A stretch of DNA of 64,000 nucleotides from Anthonomus grandis grandis (taxonomy: Eukaryota; Arthropoda; Insecta; Coleoptera; Curculionidae): NCBI RefSeq assembly GCF_022605725.1, contig NC_065547.1, forward strand, positions 8,535,167-8,599,166, read 5' to 3'. Below are positions 21,322 through 33,295 of this stretch, piece by piece. A program made the translations under genes and the position numbers. The notes beneath the pieces were generated by a model. The model saw nothing but the letters and a program-made list of their open reading frames with translations. It made no database searches and was not told where the DNA came from. Position 1 is the stretch's first letter. Each line of letters opens with the position of its first letter.

Positions 21322-24300
21322 TCAGTCTGGCATTTCGATACTAATAATGGGCACAACGGGTTTCGTCAGATCGGCCTTTTTAAATTGCAAATCTGTTTTT
21401 TCCGTTTGTTGTAACTCGACCCCGTTGGGCCGTCGTTCCGGCTGATAAGCTATATTACCATATTCCTGGAGTAGAGGACAAGCACCCAATATGAAGGAAC
21501 AAAAGTCTTTTCTCATCCCAAACCACCCTAAAAATATTATAAGTGATTGCATATGAATTTTATAGACAATCAAATGGTTGTTACATTTATTCGCTCCCTT
21601 GGCACTAAAAGACATTAAGATAAGTGTAGTGAATGATATAAAAAGTGGACTAACTACTGCCGTAAAAGACATCCGTATGTCTTCATCTAATTTGTTGGCT
21701 AATAAAACCTAAAAAAATTCAATATTTGTATCGCGTTCCATTGATTTTTGAACACTTACTTGAAATATCAAAATAGGAATCACTAAGAATGTATAACCTA
21801 AAGCTGAATGGAAGCTGCTTCGTCTCTGTTGTGCACTCACTTCTGGAGTTCTTAATAAAATTGCCGCAAATATTATGGTATACAAAACGCCCACCTGAAT
21901 TAAAATCATTATTTAAGTTTGAACTAAGTTTAAAAATAAAAATTACCAGGGCTAAACACATTACGATCCATAGGGGCACAAAGACCACCTCCCACGACCA
22001 CCCGATAAATTCGTCTAGTTTTAATGCAAGGAAAATGAACTGTAAGACATTTACGGCACAAAAGAGCTCCAACTGAAAATAAACAGATACAGATTTTTCT
22101 TTGTTTTAATTTAGTCTTTTTTACCTCAAAACTCCGCTCGTGTTTTACAGCCCATATACAAACAGCTATACTAACAATGCTAATAAAGATCAGCGGTATA
22201 AACACTAAAATCCATAAATGTCTGTAAGACTCTAATTTATCACAGACGAGCAGTTCGAACATAAGTAGGATAAGGTGCAACGCTAAGGAAATTAGCATTG
22301 ATTTGTAGTGGATGTAAGCCTCTCCTTCTAACCTGAAATATTTTTATATAAAAACTAAATGTTTAAATAGAGCATATGTAAGCATATATAAAGCATTGGT
22401 ATCAGAAATAATCAGATAAGTTTGATAACTTGCAAGTTTAACATTACAAGATATCAATAAAATCAAAATAGTTGTTGCTATTTAAAGACATGTACATGAA
22501 AATATGGTATTCCAACTGCAAAGAAGACAAAGAAAACGAATTAATAATAATAATAAGCTTTATTTCCAACAGGTTACATATACCCAGTTACCGGAAAATG
22601 AATTAAATATATAAATGTACAAGTACGAATTAGATCCATGCAACGAAACTATAAAAGAATTGCTATATAATAAAAAAAGTAGTGAGTTTGAGAAAATAAA
22701 TAATAAAAAATCAACACTAAATTAGGATAAGAATGAAGAATTAATTTACATCAAAAGAGCAGAAAAAAAAGAGTAAATAAATGTATTCAAACTAAAAACT
22801 AAATAACCTAGTCTCCCCCACCGACCATACGTAGGTGACTCAAAATAAGAGCCAGATTGCCATGGTGAATGTCACAAGAAACAGCAATAGTGTTAAAGTT
22901 TTGACACATAAAGTGAATAGGACTTTGGTACAGAATGTTGGACCTGGCTGTGTCCAAGTTAAAAGCTGGACACTGTCTAGATCCTGAGCATGGTATATGA
23001 AAGCAAATCCTTTGCAAAAGGGATGGGCAGTCAATTTTATGGTTAAGTATGTTAAACAAGAATTTCACCGAATGCATTTCTCTTCTCTTCGCAAGTGACC
23101 GTTCAGTATATCTAGAGAGCAGCAGGTTATGGTCAAAACCCCTTGGAAGATAGACTCCATCATCCTTAAATGCCAAACATTTAAGGAATCGCCGTTGGAC
23201 TGATTCTAATAGGTGAATGTGCTGGTTGTAAATGGGAGACCAAATGAGGGAGCTGTAGTCCAGCCTGGATCTAACAAATGCATAGTAGAGAGTTTTGGCA
23301 GTGGCAGTGTTCGAAAAAAGTTTGCAATTTCTAATAATAAAGCCCAGCATGCGAGTAGCCCTAGAAACAGTATCTTCGATGTGAGGGATAAAAGAAAATT
23401 TTTGGTCAAAGATTGGAAGGACTCCCAGATCGTTAAAACAGGTAGACCTTGTCAGAGACTCTACATTAACTAAGTAATTAAAGACAACTGGATTTGATTC
23501 GAAAGTAGCTAGCCACATTACACTTGGAAACATTAAGGTTAAGCCTGTTCAAAGTGCACCAATGGTGTACAGTATTGATGTTCTCTTGCAGTTGACCATA
23601 ATCTGCTATAGAGTCAATCCTATGGAAAAGCTTTAGGCCATCAGTATATGCTAACTGAGAGCAATTAAGGGTGGAGATCAAGTCATTAGCGAAAACGTGA
23701 AAGAGAAGGGGGCCCAAGTTAGAGCCCTGAGGAACTCCAGAGGTGGGTGAAAAACAAGCAGGTCTAAAGCCTTTGACTAGTACAAAATGAGAGCGGTCAA
23801 CTAAATAGGAGTTAAGAAGCTTTATAAAGCGATCGGAGAATCCAAACTGGCGTTCAAGCTTATTTAATAGGATGAAGTGGTCAATCTGGTCAAAAGCCTT
23901 TTGAAAGTCTGTGTAGATAACATTGATTTGACCTCTATCATAAAGTGCTTCACACACAAACTCAGAGAAAAATGCTAGGTTTGTAGTACATGATCGACCA
24001 AAAACAAATCCATGTTGATCGTTGGCCAGCATGGACTTAACCTTGGGAAAAATTAATTTATAAAGGGCCAACTCGAATAACTTTAAGAAATTGCACAGAA
24101 TGGATATAGGGTGGTAATTCTCTATTGTTCCAGCATCGCCCTTTTTAAAGATAGGGCAAACTTTGGCTTGCTTCCAAATATTGAGAAAAAATACCAGTGT
24201 TAAGGATCAGATTAAAAATGTGGAGCAGAGGGTCTGTAATCTTATGTATTGTATCGAAACACTTAAGAAGAGCTGAGGTAAACATACAAATTTCTTAGAG

Positions 24301-26987
24301 GGTCATATACATAAATTTTTTCTGAATACAAATAGTATTCTAAATAAGTATTTTTCTGATGTGAACAAAAATTACATCATAATTCCATTTCATCAAAATT
24401 TCATCATAATCCTTTAAAATCGGCGATATGAATCTCTTTTAAAAGGGTTATTTGAACCCGGCCTATGGCTAGAAGGCACTGCCGTTAAGGAGTTTCGACC
24501 ACGTCTTCCTTTTCCAGCAGGACATAACGTGCCTACGGCACAAAATTTTCAGCAATGACCAACAATTCTTCTCAATCAATAAAACCCATTAGTATTTTCT
24601 ACCAAAATACTAGAGGCCTAAGCAAAACTGAAAGATCTTTTCACCTCTGCTCAAGTTGAGTCATATATTGTAATAATCTTAACTGAGATGTGGCTGGATC
24701 CCTCTATTGGTGATGCTGAACATCTTGACTCTTGTTACCCCATATATAGAATGGACAGGAATTCTACTACCAGTACTAAATACTATAGAGGGAGTACTAA
24801 TTGCTGTAAATGATTCTTTTAAATTGAAACTTTTGGGACATAGTACTCCCACTATAGAAGAAAAAAAGTTAAAAAAAGGCATAATATCGAGCCGACCTTG
24901 TCATTTTAACTCATTTTAGAAAGAATATAAATGTGCCTCTCCTACTTTGCATAAATGACCAAAAACACTTTGGATATTGTTTTCTATGTTATTATTGTAC
25001 TATTCATAGGAGTTTTGAATTCATAAAAATATTCCTTATAATTCATTAACTTACAGCCATTCCTCACAATAAAGGTCAAAGCTAATAGTTTGTATAATGA
25101 ATCTTCAAGAAATGTTTTTATTGCAGGTTTCACATCAATAGAACTTGAATTAGTAAATATCAGATCCAAAAGAATTCCATTGTCATTAAAGATTTTAGTT
25201 TAAATTTGCTGTACAATTTACAAAGAATTTACCTAAATTTACAATAAACATATAACAAACAATTACAAAGTGTACTTAGAGGTACAGTAGAAATAAAATT
25301 AACCTAGACATACATGCACACAAATTACAAGTCATTAGGGTTCTGCAACATAGGTATAGATATGTCAAGAAATTCTGTAAAAGAATAATTAGCAGATCTC
25401 AATAAAACTTTTTTAATGACAATATCAAATTTTCATCTATTCAAGTTGCTAATTGTTAAAGGCAATAAATTATACATGAGCTTTCCATAGTGGAAAATAG
25501 TATATCTACTTAAAGTGCTCTGAGACTGAGGTACCTAAAGGTTTTGTCTAGAATGTGTTTGGTAATTATGTATATTAGCCCTTTGTTGGAAGATATTAGA
25601 ATGACAGTGACAAAATGTTTTAAACAAAAAAAGATAATATAGAGTTAGTATTTTGTAGTATTGAAACAGAGGCTTACAGTGGTCCCTAAAGTCTGCACAT
25701 ATAGCTAACAGCTCTCATCTGCAGAAGAATGAACAGAGAATGTAACTTAGTAGCAGTACAGTAATGAAAGAACAAGATGCTATACCTTAGCTGAGATTCA
25801 AAAAAGGCATGATATACTTCTTTTGAGATGCCTGGATTATTAATCTCCATAGCTACTGTTCTTGCGTAAATAGCTGATGATAGACTTTTTAATAGCTTGT
25901 TAATGTGAACATCCCACTTTAAGTTTTGGTCAATCATTGGTCTCAGGAACTTTCTGAACCAAACTGAGAGTGTGTTTGGAAAAACCAAAAATTTAATTTT
26001 AGAGATATTTAAAGCTAACCTGTTTTCATCAAACCAGCATTTTTTTTTATGTAAGTCCTCATTAATAACGCTCTGCAGATGAGATGGATCCTGCTCTGAC
26101 CAAGATAGAGAAGTGTCGTCTGCAAAAAGGATTAGATTCCCTTTGAGGATAAGAGCAGCTAGATCATTAATATATATTATAAACAGGAGAGGACCTAATA
26201 CAGACCCTTAAGGAACCTTATTCCTAATGATCTTAAATCCAGAGGACACCTCAGTTCCACAAGGTCTTATGCACACACACTGCTGCCTGTTCTCCAGATA
26301 TGATGCAAATCAGTCCAGGGCAGCACCCTTGCAACCATATATGTTAAGTATGATATGCAGGAGTAAATTATTAAAAATTATGAAAGGTTCATATATAGAG
26401 TTTTGAATTTATTTAGGTGACACTATCCTTAAAGGAAAGGTTCCATATTTCTCATAGAACAGATCAGTGCTTATGTCTTGTTAGATCTTTTTGATAAATT
26501 TGATGCTTAGCTAAGTAACCACTTTAACCGCTAAGCTAAGCCAAATATTTCTAATTCATAATTGCTAATGGAAATATTTATATTGGTTACACACTTATTT
26601 TTTCATCTAAAAATCAAATAGTGTAGGATGTTATTCACATTTATCTTTAAATTGTTTTTAATATGATTTTAGACATTTAAATAAGTTGGAACTGGTAAAA
26701 ATCTAACCTGAAATGTGGATATCTCCACCATACGTAGCTGCCAACAGTAGCACCAGTGATCACCAATGCTTTCCATACCCATATTGGAGTAAAAACTGTC
26801 CAGTATGACCAAGTTATGTGGTTATCCAAACGTAAGGCAAAGAATATCGTGAATGTAAACAGGCATGTGTGGACTATGAATTTACTAAAATAAGTGGTTT
26901 TCAAGAACTGAATAATGCTAATCAGAAGAAAAAATTGCACTTTACTTACCTCGGATTAAAATCCTGAAAGAGAGTCTGCAAGTTCAT
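21322..26987 (-). CDS. TMEM185: TMEM185 homologue, seven coding exons
   Basis: Minus-strand exons in order: 26950-26987, 26708-26884, 22125-22332, 21947-22072, 21760-21894, 21585-21708, 21322-21527. All junctions are GT/AG and phases match, giving 337 residues. Start MNLQTLFQDFNP and end SIEMPD match the TMEM185A/B termini; human proteins have 350 residues. Characteristic blocks are present in order: HTCLFTFTIFFALRLD, WSYWTVFTPIWVWK, LLMFELLVCDKLES, VNVLQFIFLALKLD, VVFVPLWIV, WWFGMRKDFC and EYGNIAY. Several hydrophobic helices are predicted; the family are multi-pass membrane proteins, FMRP-region genes in human, molecular role unclear. Intron 2 is 4.4 kb and filled with LINE fragments; the other introns are short. 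Confidence 0.92.
22544..24295 (-). pseudogene. Jockey-like LINE, reverse transcriptase to 3' end
   Basis: Minus-strand blocks in order from about 24180: AKVCPIFKKGDAG, ENYHPISILCNF, NDQHGFVFGRSCTTNL, IYTDFQKAFDQIDH, SGVPQGSNLGPLLFHVFAND, then AYTDGLKLFH where YADDLK is expected, and LNRLNLNVSKC. A frameshift near 23500 is followed by the post-RT domain to 22808 (LDYSSLIWSP, LLESVQRRFLKCLAF). The 3' end has AATAAAGC then a (TTA)n tail at about 22544-22562. It is 5'-truncated near 24295 and lies antisense-neutral, i.e. in the same strand as TMEM185, within intron 2. The catalytic YADD change and frameshift mean it is dead. Confidence 0.88.
24580..24870 (+). pseudogene. LINE endonuclease fragment
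   Basis: Reads ISIFYQNTRGLSKTERSF, then VESYIVIILTEMWLDPSIGD and PIYRMDRNSTTSTK across a frameshift. This is the APE-type endonuclease opening (YQNxRGL, LTExWL, YRxDR). It lies on the strand opposite to TMEM185 in intron 2. The preceding 24430-24580 may be the end of ORF1 but is not recognisable. Confidence 0.75.
24990..25175 (-). pseudogene. LINE endonuclease C-terminal fragment
   Basis: Minus-strand LDLIFTNSSSIDVKPAIK followed by a charged Lys/Tyr-rich stretch resembles the end of LINE endonucleases (LDLVFTN). Short and isolated. Confidence 0.5.
25190..26370 (-). pseudogene. LINE reverse transcriptase fragment
   Basis: Minus-strand reading from about 26230: GSVLGPLLFIIYINDL, LILFADDTSLSWSEQDPSHL, KCWFDENRLALNISKIKFLV, then RPMIDQNLKWDVHINKLLKS and QLRYSILFF. 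A stop precedes GSVLGP where PQGSVLGP is expected (TAA at the Q position) but the FADD box is intact. The 3' part to about 25190 is non-coding. Lies in TMEM185 intron 2. Confidence 0.8.
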
Positions 26988-27119
26988 TGTAAGCACTACA
27001 ATTTAACAATAACGAGTCGGTCCATCGTATAAACAAGTTTTTACAGCGGATTTGTCTTTGTTTTGTAAAATTCTAAGGCCGTTTTTTTATTTTGAAAAAT
27101 GTATGAATATAAACATCAG

Positions 27120-28770
27120 TTTGGCAGGAGTCAGGTGAGACTGACAAACGACAGGTTAGGATATTGAGTGGTTATGTTGGTAGTACTGAAAAATATTAAG
27201 GGTGTTTCCGCATGTTGCAGTAGCGGAACATAATTCCGCAAGTGTTTTTTGTTTCATAATGTAAATCTTTTGCCAATACTAAGAGTAACAAGTTTCTTTA
27301 TAATCAATGAATATACAAATTAAATAAACAGGAATCAGATGGGAATTATAAGGTTGAGACTTTGAGTGATCATGTTGGTACTACTGAGGAATATTAAGGG
27401 TACTTCCATACCTTTCACTATGACATTATTCCGCAAGTATTTAAAGCGTATACAATAAAAGTGTTAAATTTTTTTTTCGACAATGGATATATTATAAATT
27501 AAAAGGTCGGTTTTGTTTTGAAAAAATCTGTTAACATTCTTTTGACAGGAATCAGATGGCAATGACAAGTGGCAGTTTAGGCTTATCAACGCTCAGGTTG
27601 GTACTGAGAAATACTAAAGCTACTTCCGCATAATGTCAGTAACCAGACATTATTGCGCAAGCGTTTAAAGCGGTTCTCGATAACTTCTTTTTTCTAATCA
27701 TAAATCTGTTAAGAAAGCCTATTTTAAATTAAAGTAAAAAAATTAAAACAAGATTGAGGTAGGAATGACAAGTTACAGCTTAGGATTTGTAGTGGTTAAG
27801 TTGAAAAATATTAAGGGTACTTCTGTACTTTTCAGTAACTGAACATTATTCAGCAAGCGTTTTAGGCGAGTACAATCAAAAACTGTTACATTTGTTTTTC
27901 AATATTGAATGTGTCAAGACGCCGATTAAAAGTGTTTTAATTTTTAAGAAAATCTGTTAACATAAACATTATTTTAGCAGGAGTCAGATGACAATGACGA
28001 GTGATAGATTAGGATATTTAGCCTGTCCAAGCGAGAGGTGGTTAAAACCAAAAGTAATATCTAAATCTAGTAAAACTAAAAGGAAAAAAGTTATAGTTGA
28101 CAGCTGACAAATACAAAAATTTGAAAATGGATTGTATAAGCAAACAAAAACTACTATAATATTATATATATTTGCCAAAATATAAAAAAATGTCTTAGGC
28201 CCATTAAGAACTGTAAAACCACAAGAGGGTTTTGTTTAAACTCCATCAAAAAGAATAATGAAGTTTTAAGAACAATGTACACAATATAGAGCCACAGATT
28301 ATACATGTAAACAAATAACCGATCGACCGCAACATTAAAACACACCCGTAAAATAATAAATAATAAAGATAGCCGTAACCGTGACGTCATTTGATATTTT
28401 TGACAGTAACCGTTAGTTCTTACCAGACTAGCGCTTGGCCAGGCTAATTGAATGCTCAGATTGGTGGTACTGAGAAATATTAAGGCTGTTTCTGCATGAT
28501 GTCAGAGCCAGGTAGAAAGGACAGGTTAGGATTTTGAGTGGTTATGTTGGTAGTACTGAGAAATATTAAGGGTGCTTCCGCAAGTTGTAGCAACAGAACA
28601 TTATTTTGCAAATTGATTTTTGATAATTACTATAAACCTTTTATTGTTAATATTAAATAAAAAAAATCAATTTAACAGGGGTCAGAATGACAAGTGCCAT
28701 ATTGAACGCTCAGGTTGATGCTACTGAGCAATACTAAGGCTACCTATTCATGCTGTCAGAAACATTAATT
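27120..28770 (+). repeat. Diverged tandem array, unit about 210 bp, upstream of TMEM185
   Basis: Units begin near 27128, 27337, 27548, 27755 and 27980, then resume at about 28447 and 28680 after an inserted MITE. A shared phrase is GGAGTCAGATG ... GGTTAGGAT ... GTTGGTAGTACTGAGAAATA ... TTCCGCA ... AACATTATT ... GCAAG. Units differ by many substitutions and small indels, so the array is old. It begins about 130 bp upstream of the TMEM185 start codon. Confidence 0.8.
28021..28444. mobile_element. 424-bp MITE inside the 210-bp array
   Basis: Ends GCCTGTCCAAGCG and CGCTTGGCCAGGC are inverted repeats (12 of 13). TA lies at 28019-28020 and 28445-28446. Removing it rejoins array sequence (...AGGATATT-TA-ATTGAATGCTCAG...). 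Non-coding. Confidence 0.75.
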
Positions 28771-28931
28771 TTTGGTAGGTATTTTTTAATTGAATCGGTC
28801 ATTTGAGAAACCCCGTAAGTCCATATTTTGGCGAAAATGACATTTTAGCATTATTATAACTTGAGTGTCTAGACGCATCGATTCACAGAGAAACCCTGCT
28901 TGTTTCCATATAACTAACGTTCCAAATAAAT

Positions 28932-29135
28932 ATGGACTTCCGCTATTCATTTGAGAAACCCCTTAAGTGCAGGAGTTGTTTCTCTAATGAATGCGCGCGC
29001 GATATCCCAACCTACGCAGTTACTTCTCAAAAACGTCAAGCAGTGGTCAGTATTATAAAAGTAAACAGGCTGGCTGCGTTTATTATTTTTTATAAACTTA
29101 TAATCACTTTACCTTTTAAAAAATCTACTGAATAA
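28932..29135 (+). pseudogene. Possible first coding segment of the 28788-30583 element
   Basis: ATG at 28932 opens a frame reading MDFRYSFEKPLKCRSCFSNE, in which FEKPLKC is encoded by the internal copy of the terminal repeat motif. It is too short to classify and may simply be chance. Confidence 0.25.
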
Positions 29136-29677
29136 AATGTCTAGTGGGTAATTATGCAGTTTAGCGGCTTTTGTTAAAACTAACGAAAAATGGTCGGGTT
29201 TTTTGCAAAATGGGTGGATTTGGATTTATATTTTTCACTAAGAGTGGCGGAAAGCCAAATTTTATCACGAAGGGGGTGTTATCGCGCACTAAATCGCTCA
29301 CTATGGGACATGAATAGAATAACGTCATTAAAATAACCCTGTATTCGATTAGTTTTGACAACAAATAGGTTACAACTAAGGTGAGGTTAGGTGTGGTGTT
29401 GCCAGTTCTGTCGTCTACTGCGTTTTGTCACTCTGCAGCTTCAGCCTTGTCCCCAGTGTGGCTGACTCATGAGTGCCTTCTCTAAAGTGGCGAATTCACT
29501 CTATATTTTTTAGTCATGTGAAATGTAAGATATGCGTAAAATAAATTCACAAAAACTGTTTTTACCTTTTCTTGGTGGGTTGTCGACTCTGGGAGTATGT
29601 GTGCAGTGTTTTGGTGTGTTCCGTTTCTCTATCACCGCGAGGGGAACATAAGGCGCTGCGCACAGACCATATATATA

Positions 29678-29745
29678 CCCAACCCAACCCAACCCAGCTC
29701 AACGCAACCCAAACCAACCCAGCCCAGCCCAACCCAAACCAACCT
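29678..29745 (+). repeat. (AACCC)n microsatellite, imperfect
   Basis: About 68 bp of AACCC repeats with interruptions (CAGCCC, CAACGC, AAACC). It sits in the 28788-30583 element, just before the DUF7869-like coding remnant. Confidence 0.9.
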
Positions 29746-30257
29746 CACAACGAGGAGCGTAAGCTCCCCGTTGGGAGGTTCATTAACACCCAAGAGTTCA
29801 TCAACACAATGAAGGAATATGTGTCATTAAATGCAAATTCCTGTTCAATTCGTGGAAAATTCACTGTTAAACGTTTACAAACTTATGAGGTCTTAACTTT
29901 TCAAAAATGGTGGCCAAAATTCTTTAAGAAGAAGTGCTCTCTAATGAGTCATATCAAAGAAAATTACCCAAAGAACTAAAGCAATCGTTCACTATCTCTA
30001 AATTCAATCAATTTGAATATTGTGAAGACGGAGTCGTTGTAGTTCGAGATTTCATTAATGGGTTGAAATCTCATTCATTTTCATTGAAATTATTGACATC
30101 AACAAGGATTAGTTTGCCCCAAGAGACACTTTATAATGGCCTTGTTCCTATCAATGTGACCAAACTGAATGACGTTAGGAGCTTGATGCAGTACATACCT
30201 CAAGACGAAGAAATACAAAACTTTTATGGGGAATTGACTTGGTGGAATACTCTGTAG
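29740..30257 (+). pseudogene. DUF7869-like protein C-terminal remnant
   Basis: Two overlapping frames joined by a shift near 29930 read GRFINTQEF, SCSIRGKFTVKRLQ, FQKWWPKFF, then ELKQSFTISKFNQFEYC, LPQETLYNGLVPINVTKLND and LMQYIPQDEEIQNFYGEL. The pattern (W..FF; Y.G.VPI...K..D...L..YIP....FY) is like the C-terminus of the insect DUF7869 transposon-associated proteins, compare 36330-36816. Family assignment is by pattern only. Confidence 0.5.
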
Positions 30258-30609
30258 ATTACGTAGTAATAAATACATGAATTAATCATGAAATTTTTTA
30301 GGCTGTATTTATTATACTAGTTTACCTTAACCTTAATACTCTGAAAATTGGCATTCATTTGAGAAACCCCGTATGTTACCAAATTTCAAAATTTTTTTTG
30401 AGCTAAAAAATATTTTTTTGAGTGTGCTATTATGTTGTCTTTAATTTTTAACACTAAATTCTTCATTAAATTAGTATTGAAACAAATTTAAATTTATTGT
30501 AACTTCTTGTAGGACGTTATATCCAGTTTTTCCAAAATTGTATTTTTTGGACTTACGGGGTTTCTCAAATAACCGATTCAATTGTTTATGCAGTTTTAAT
30601 GGCAAAATC

Positions 30610-31230
30610 TTATTTTCATTTAAAAAAACACGAACCTGTATATCTACAATTTTTTATAATACTTTAGATAATGTTGGAAGAATGCTTATTGAGCGCAAGC
30701 AGATCTTTGAATTCCTTAGGTTGCGATATTCTAGGCAAAGGTGTGACGTAATCATGCTTCCACATATCTGGAAAATATGATTTAAATAAGATCGTCTCAT
30801 TAGTATGCTTTGCTTTTTGTGGATAAAATAATTCTCATTAACTGTTCCTCTGTTACTACCCTCAAACTAAAAATATTTTGAGCATTATTTTTAAGGTTAT
30901 TTCTATAAAAGTCAAGTAGATTTTGGTCTGGTTAATGCATATCGATGAAAAACAATTATTTATTTCGTTAACATTAGATAGATGTGTTAGAATGCATCTT
31001 TGTTTATTTTTTGTAATATCAAGTTTTTTTAGCTCAGCCCATGTTTCCTTACAAGATAAATTACCGTTAAATTTAGTTCTTAAAAAAGCCTTTTTGTTAT
31101 ATAGAGATTTAAATAGAATGGGGACACTCTGTATATCAATGATTTTTCTAACTATAAATATATCAAGCAAACTTATATCATATGCTAATGACATAGCTAT
31201 TCCACTACAGAGAAATACCTGAAATGTAAC
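30610..31230 (-). pseudogene. LINE fragment, endonuclease-RT linker and RT start
   Basis: Minus-strand reading gives ETWAELKKLDITKNKQRC, HLSNVNEINNCFSSICIN, then at lower coordinates, in shifted frames, TPLPRISQPKEFKDLLALNK with an SNII start of the reverse transcriptase palm. It ends close to the right end of the 28788-30583 element, which may have landed in it. Confidence 0.65.
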
Positions 31231-31684
31231 AGTAGAACTGGTTAAATAACCGAGTTTGCAAAGGTCTGTGAATGGTTGAGTGGATATCGATTAACATAAA
31301 AAAAACAGTTAAGGTAGTTTAGTATAATTGACTCATATAATTATCAGTCTGAGAGTATAAACATTGATACTCTCAAAAGTTTAAGCAGAGGAGAGACACT
31401 ATGTCAGTGTACTGAACTTATAAAAAAATAATTATAAAAATATTTGCGTGTTACCATCTTAAATGAAATAAGCATATAGAAAGCACAGATGTTAAACTCC
31501 GTAAACTAGTCTACAAATTCAATTAGTTTCTAACTGCAGGACAACCAAATGTTTAAATGGTTTTTTCGTATCTCGAGAATATTTTATTCAATAAATAATA
31601 AATTCGTACATTCTGCAGTATAAGTCGTTTATTGTATAAATTTAGCCCCTATAGTAAAAATCTATAAAAGATCACGCCACGTCA

Positions 31685-32207
31685 CTAGCGATTCCTCAAG
31701 AACATAAAGTCACTCCCAGCGGCGACCAAATAATGAAAAAGCCTAAAAAAGTTCCTTAAGTGTCTCCTTAGCATCGAATCACTCGATACTATCTGCCTCG
31801 TCAGCAGCACTTTTTTCGCTTTTCTCTTCCTGATTGGGAGCGGCAGGTTTTTTATGTTTCGCCTCGAATAACGTTCATGAACTACAATTTACATACATAA
31901 CAGTTAAAGGTTTCTCGTAAGCTTCTTGGGTGTTGAAAAAATCCTATAATTACTTACCCACTAAGGCCTTATAGTTGGCCCTACACAAAGGACACGTACT
32001 CTCCCTTCTAGACCATCGTTTAATGCAAGTTAAACAAAACCGGTGACTACAAGTCTCTGGACGTCCCACGAGTTTTTTTTCAGTGGGGTACAGGCAAATA
32101 GCACAAGATTCAATATTATACGATGAACCGATTAATTTAGCCTTTTTGGCAACTGGGGCACAGTCTTCGTTAGGGTTTATTTTATCGGTGAGACCCGACT
32201 CGTTCAT
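31685..32207 (-). CDS. Small RING-finger protein, two exons
   Basis: Exons 31958-32207 and 31685-31881 (minus) join GTGG|gtaagt to ttgtag|TTCATG with matching phase, giving 148 residues. After about 33 residues comes a RING domain at residues 35-75: CAIC, then PETCSHRFCLTCIKRW, then CPLCR, i.e. C3HC4 spacing. The second exon is basic (RNIKNLPLPIRKRKAKK) with no known domain. RING proteins of this type act as ubiquitin E3 ligases. The GRPETC-HRFC style resembles PHRF1-like RINGs but the size is far smaller, so I give no gene name. Two polyadenylation-like TTTATT complements lie near 31585-31640. Confidence 0.75.
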
Positions 32208-32219
32208 TTTTTAAAAAAA

Positions 32220-32880
32220 TTAATTAAGAATAAAATTGGACAAAAAAATATGAACAAAATACGTTTTCTTTTTCGGACAAAGGATGACTTTTAGGCAATT
32301 TTGACGGTTCTGGACAGGTAGGATTAGGTGTTTAATAATTATTGCACTGGTTGTTTTGACTTGTGTTAGTTTATATTGCCAAAATATACAGAAAGTCATA
32401 ATATTAATACATATTTATATAAACCAACTGTTCTTAAAAGAAATACATAAGATTTTGTTGAAAAACCTTTGATGTTCCTTAAAATATTTACATTTTTCTT
32501 ACAATTATATTAAAAGACCAATTACAATAGATTCCTCAGTAAACTCTTGTAAGGTAAACAAGTAAATTTAAAACAATTTCTACTGCTATAGGGCATCAAT
32601 ATAAATTCATTAAAAAGCTTTTCATTAAATTTGATGAAACTTTGGTATTTGTGTCAGCACTTAGAAAACACCTAAAGATCGGCTTTTTATTATTTATGCC
32701 ATAACCCAAAAGTTTCATCAAAAACTTCATACCATCTATATAAAATCCTAAAATGATTACTATATTCAAAAAATTACCATATTTCATAATACATGTATAA
32801 CCTAAAATTGATAATTACTTAAAATATAAAAACATATAAAGGAGCCAAACCTAAATACATCAAAGAAAAACTAATTTAGT
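32220..32880. other. Intergenic, nothing recognised
   Basis: Upstream flank of the RING gene and AT-rich DNA. Confidence 0.3.
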
Positions 32881-33295
32881 TGTTGGGTTCAAATAAAACT
32901 CACGATCTTCTAAGACCTAATAGTATCAACGTTTCAGATTAGATATCTAATCATCTTCATGCCGATAAAGTAAGAGTAACTTGAACAAAAATGATACACT
33001 CTACATAGGGGACTTTTACACTCTTTTATCGACCCGGATATGGCCTAATATAAGCCGAAACGTCGACAACATTAAGATTTAAGGTCTTGAGGATTATTTG
33101 ACTGCAAAAGTCGACCTAAACAAGAAATAAATAAATTATTGGATGCCTAAAACGCGTTCAAATCAAACTCAGGATATTCATCTTAATATTACCGACATTT
33201 CGGTTTATATCTAGGCATCTTTAGAGTGATAAAGTAACTTGGACAAAATGACTCATTCTATACAGGAGACTTTTTCACTCTTTGGCCATATTAAA
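32881..33295 (-). repeat. Penelope-like repeat copies with hammerhead-like cores
   Basis: Two related blocks (about 32881-33040 and 33150-33290) share CTTGAACAAAAATGA/CTTGGACAAAATGA and GGAGACTTTTTCACTCTTT-type phrases. On the minus strand each has a decayed hammerhead-type layout: GAAGAT, a stem (perfect GATTAGATATCTAATC in the first; GCCTAGATAT in the second), then GAAAC/GAAAT. Hammerhead motifs are known in Penelope-like retroelements. The core CTGATGA is not intact in either. Confidence 0.5.

Larger units (their letters stand above)
28788..30583. mobile_element. 1.8-kb element with 35-bp terminal inverted repeats
   Basis: Left end AATTGAATCGGTCATTTGAG then AAACCCCGTAAGTCC; the right end is its reverse complement with one change. 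Extra direct copies of CATTTGAGAAACCCC lie inside near 28946 and 30352. The interior holds a dead coding region related to the tail of DUF7869-type proteins (29740-30257). I do not recognise these ends, and the target duplication is unclear because the outermost bases are themselves part of the inverted repeat. Confidence 0.8.

Noticed and set aside
29678..29745. (AACCC)n as telomeric DNA
   Set aside because: Short, imperfect and interstitial; the usual insect telomere repeat differs.
29572..29812. Open frames rich in Pro, Thr and Gln across the AACCC repeat
   Set aside because: They are translations of the microsatellite, not a gene.
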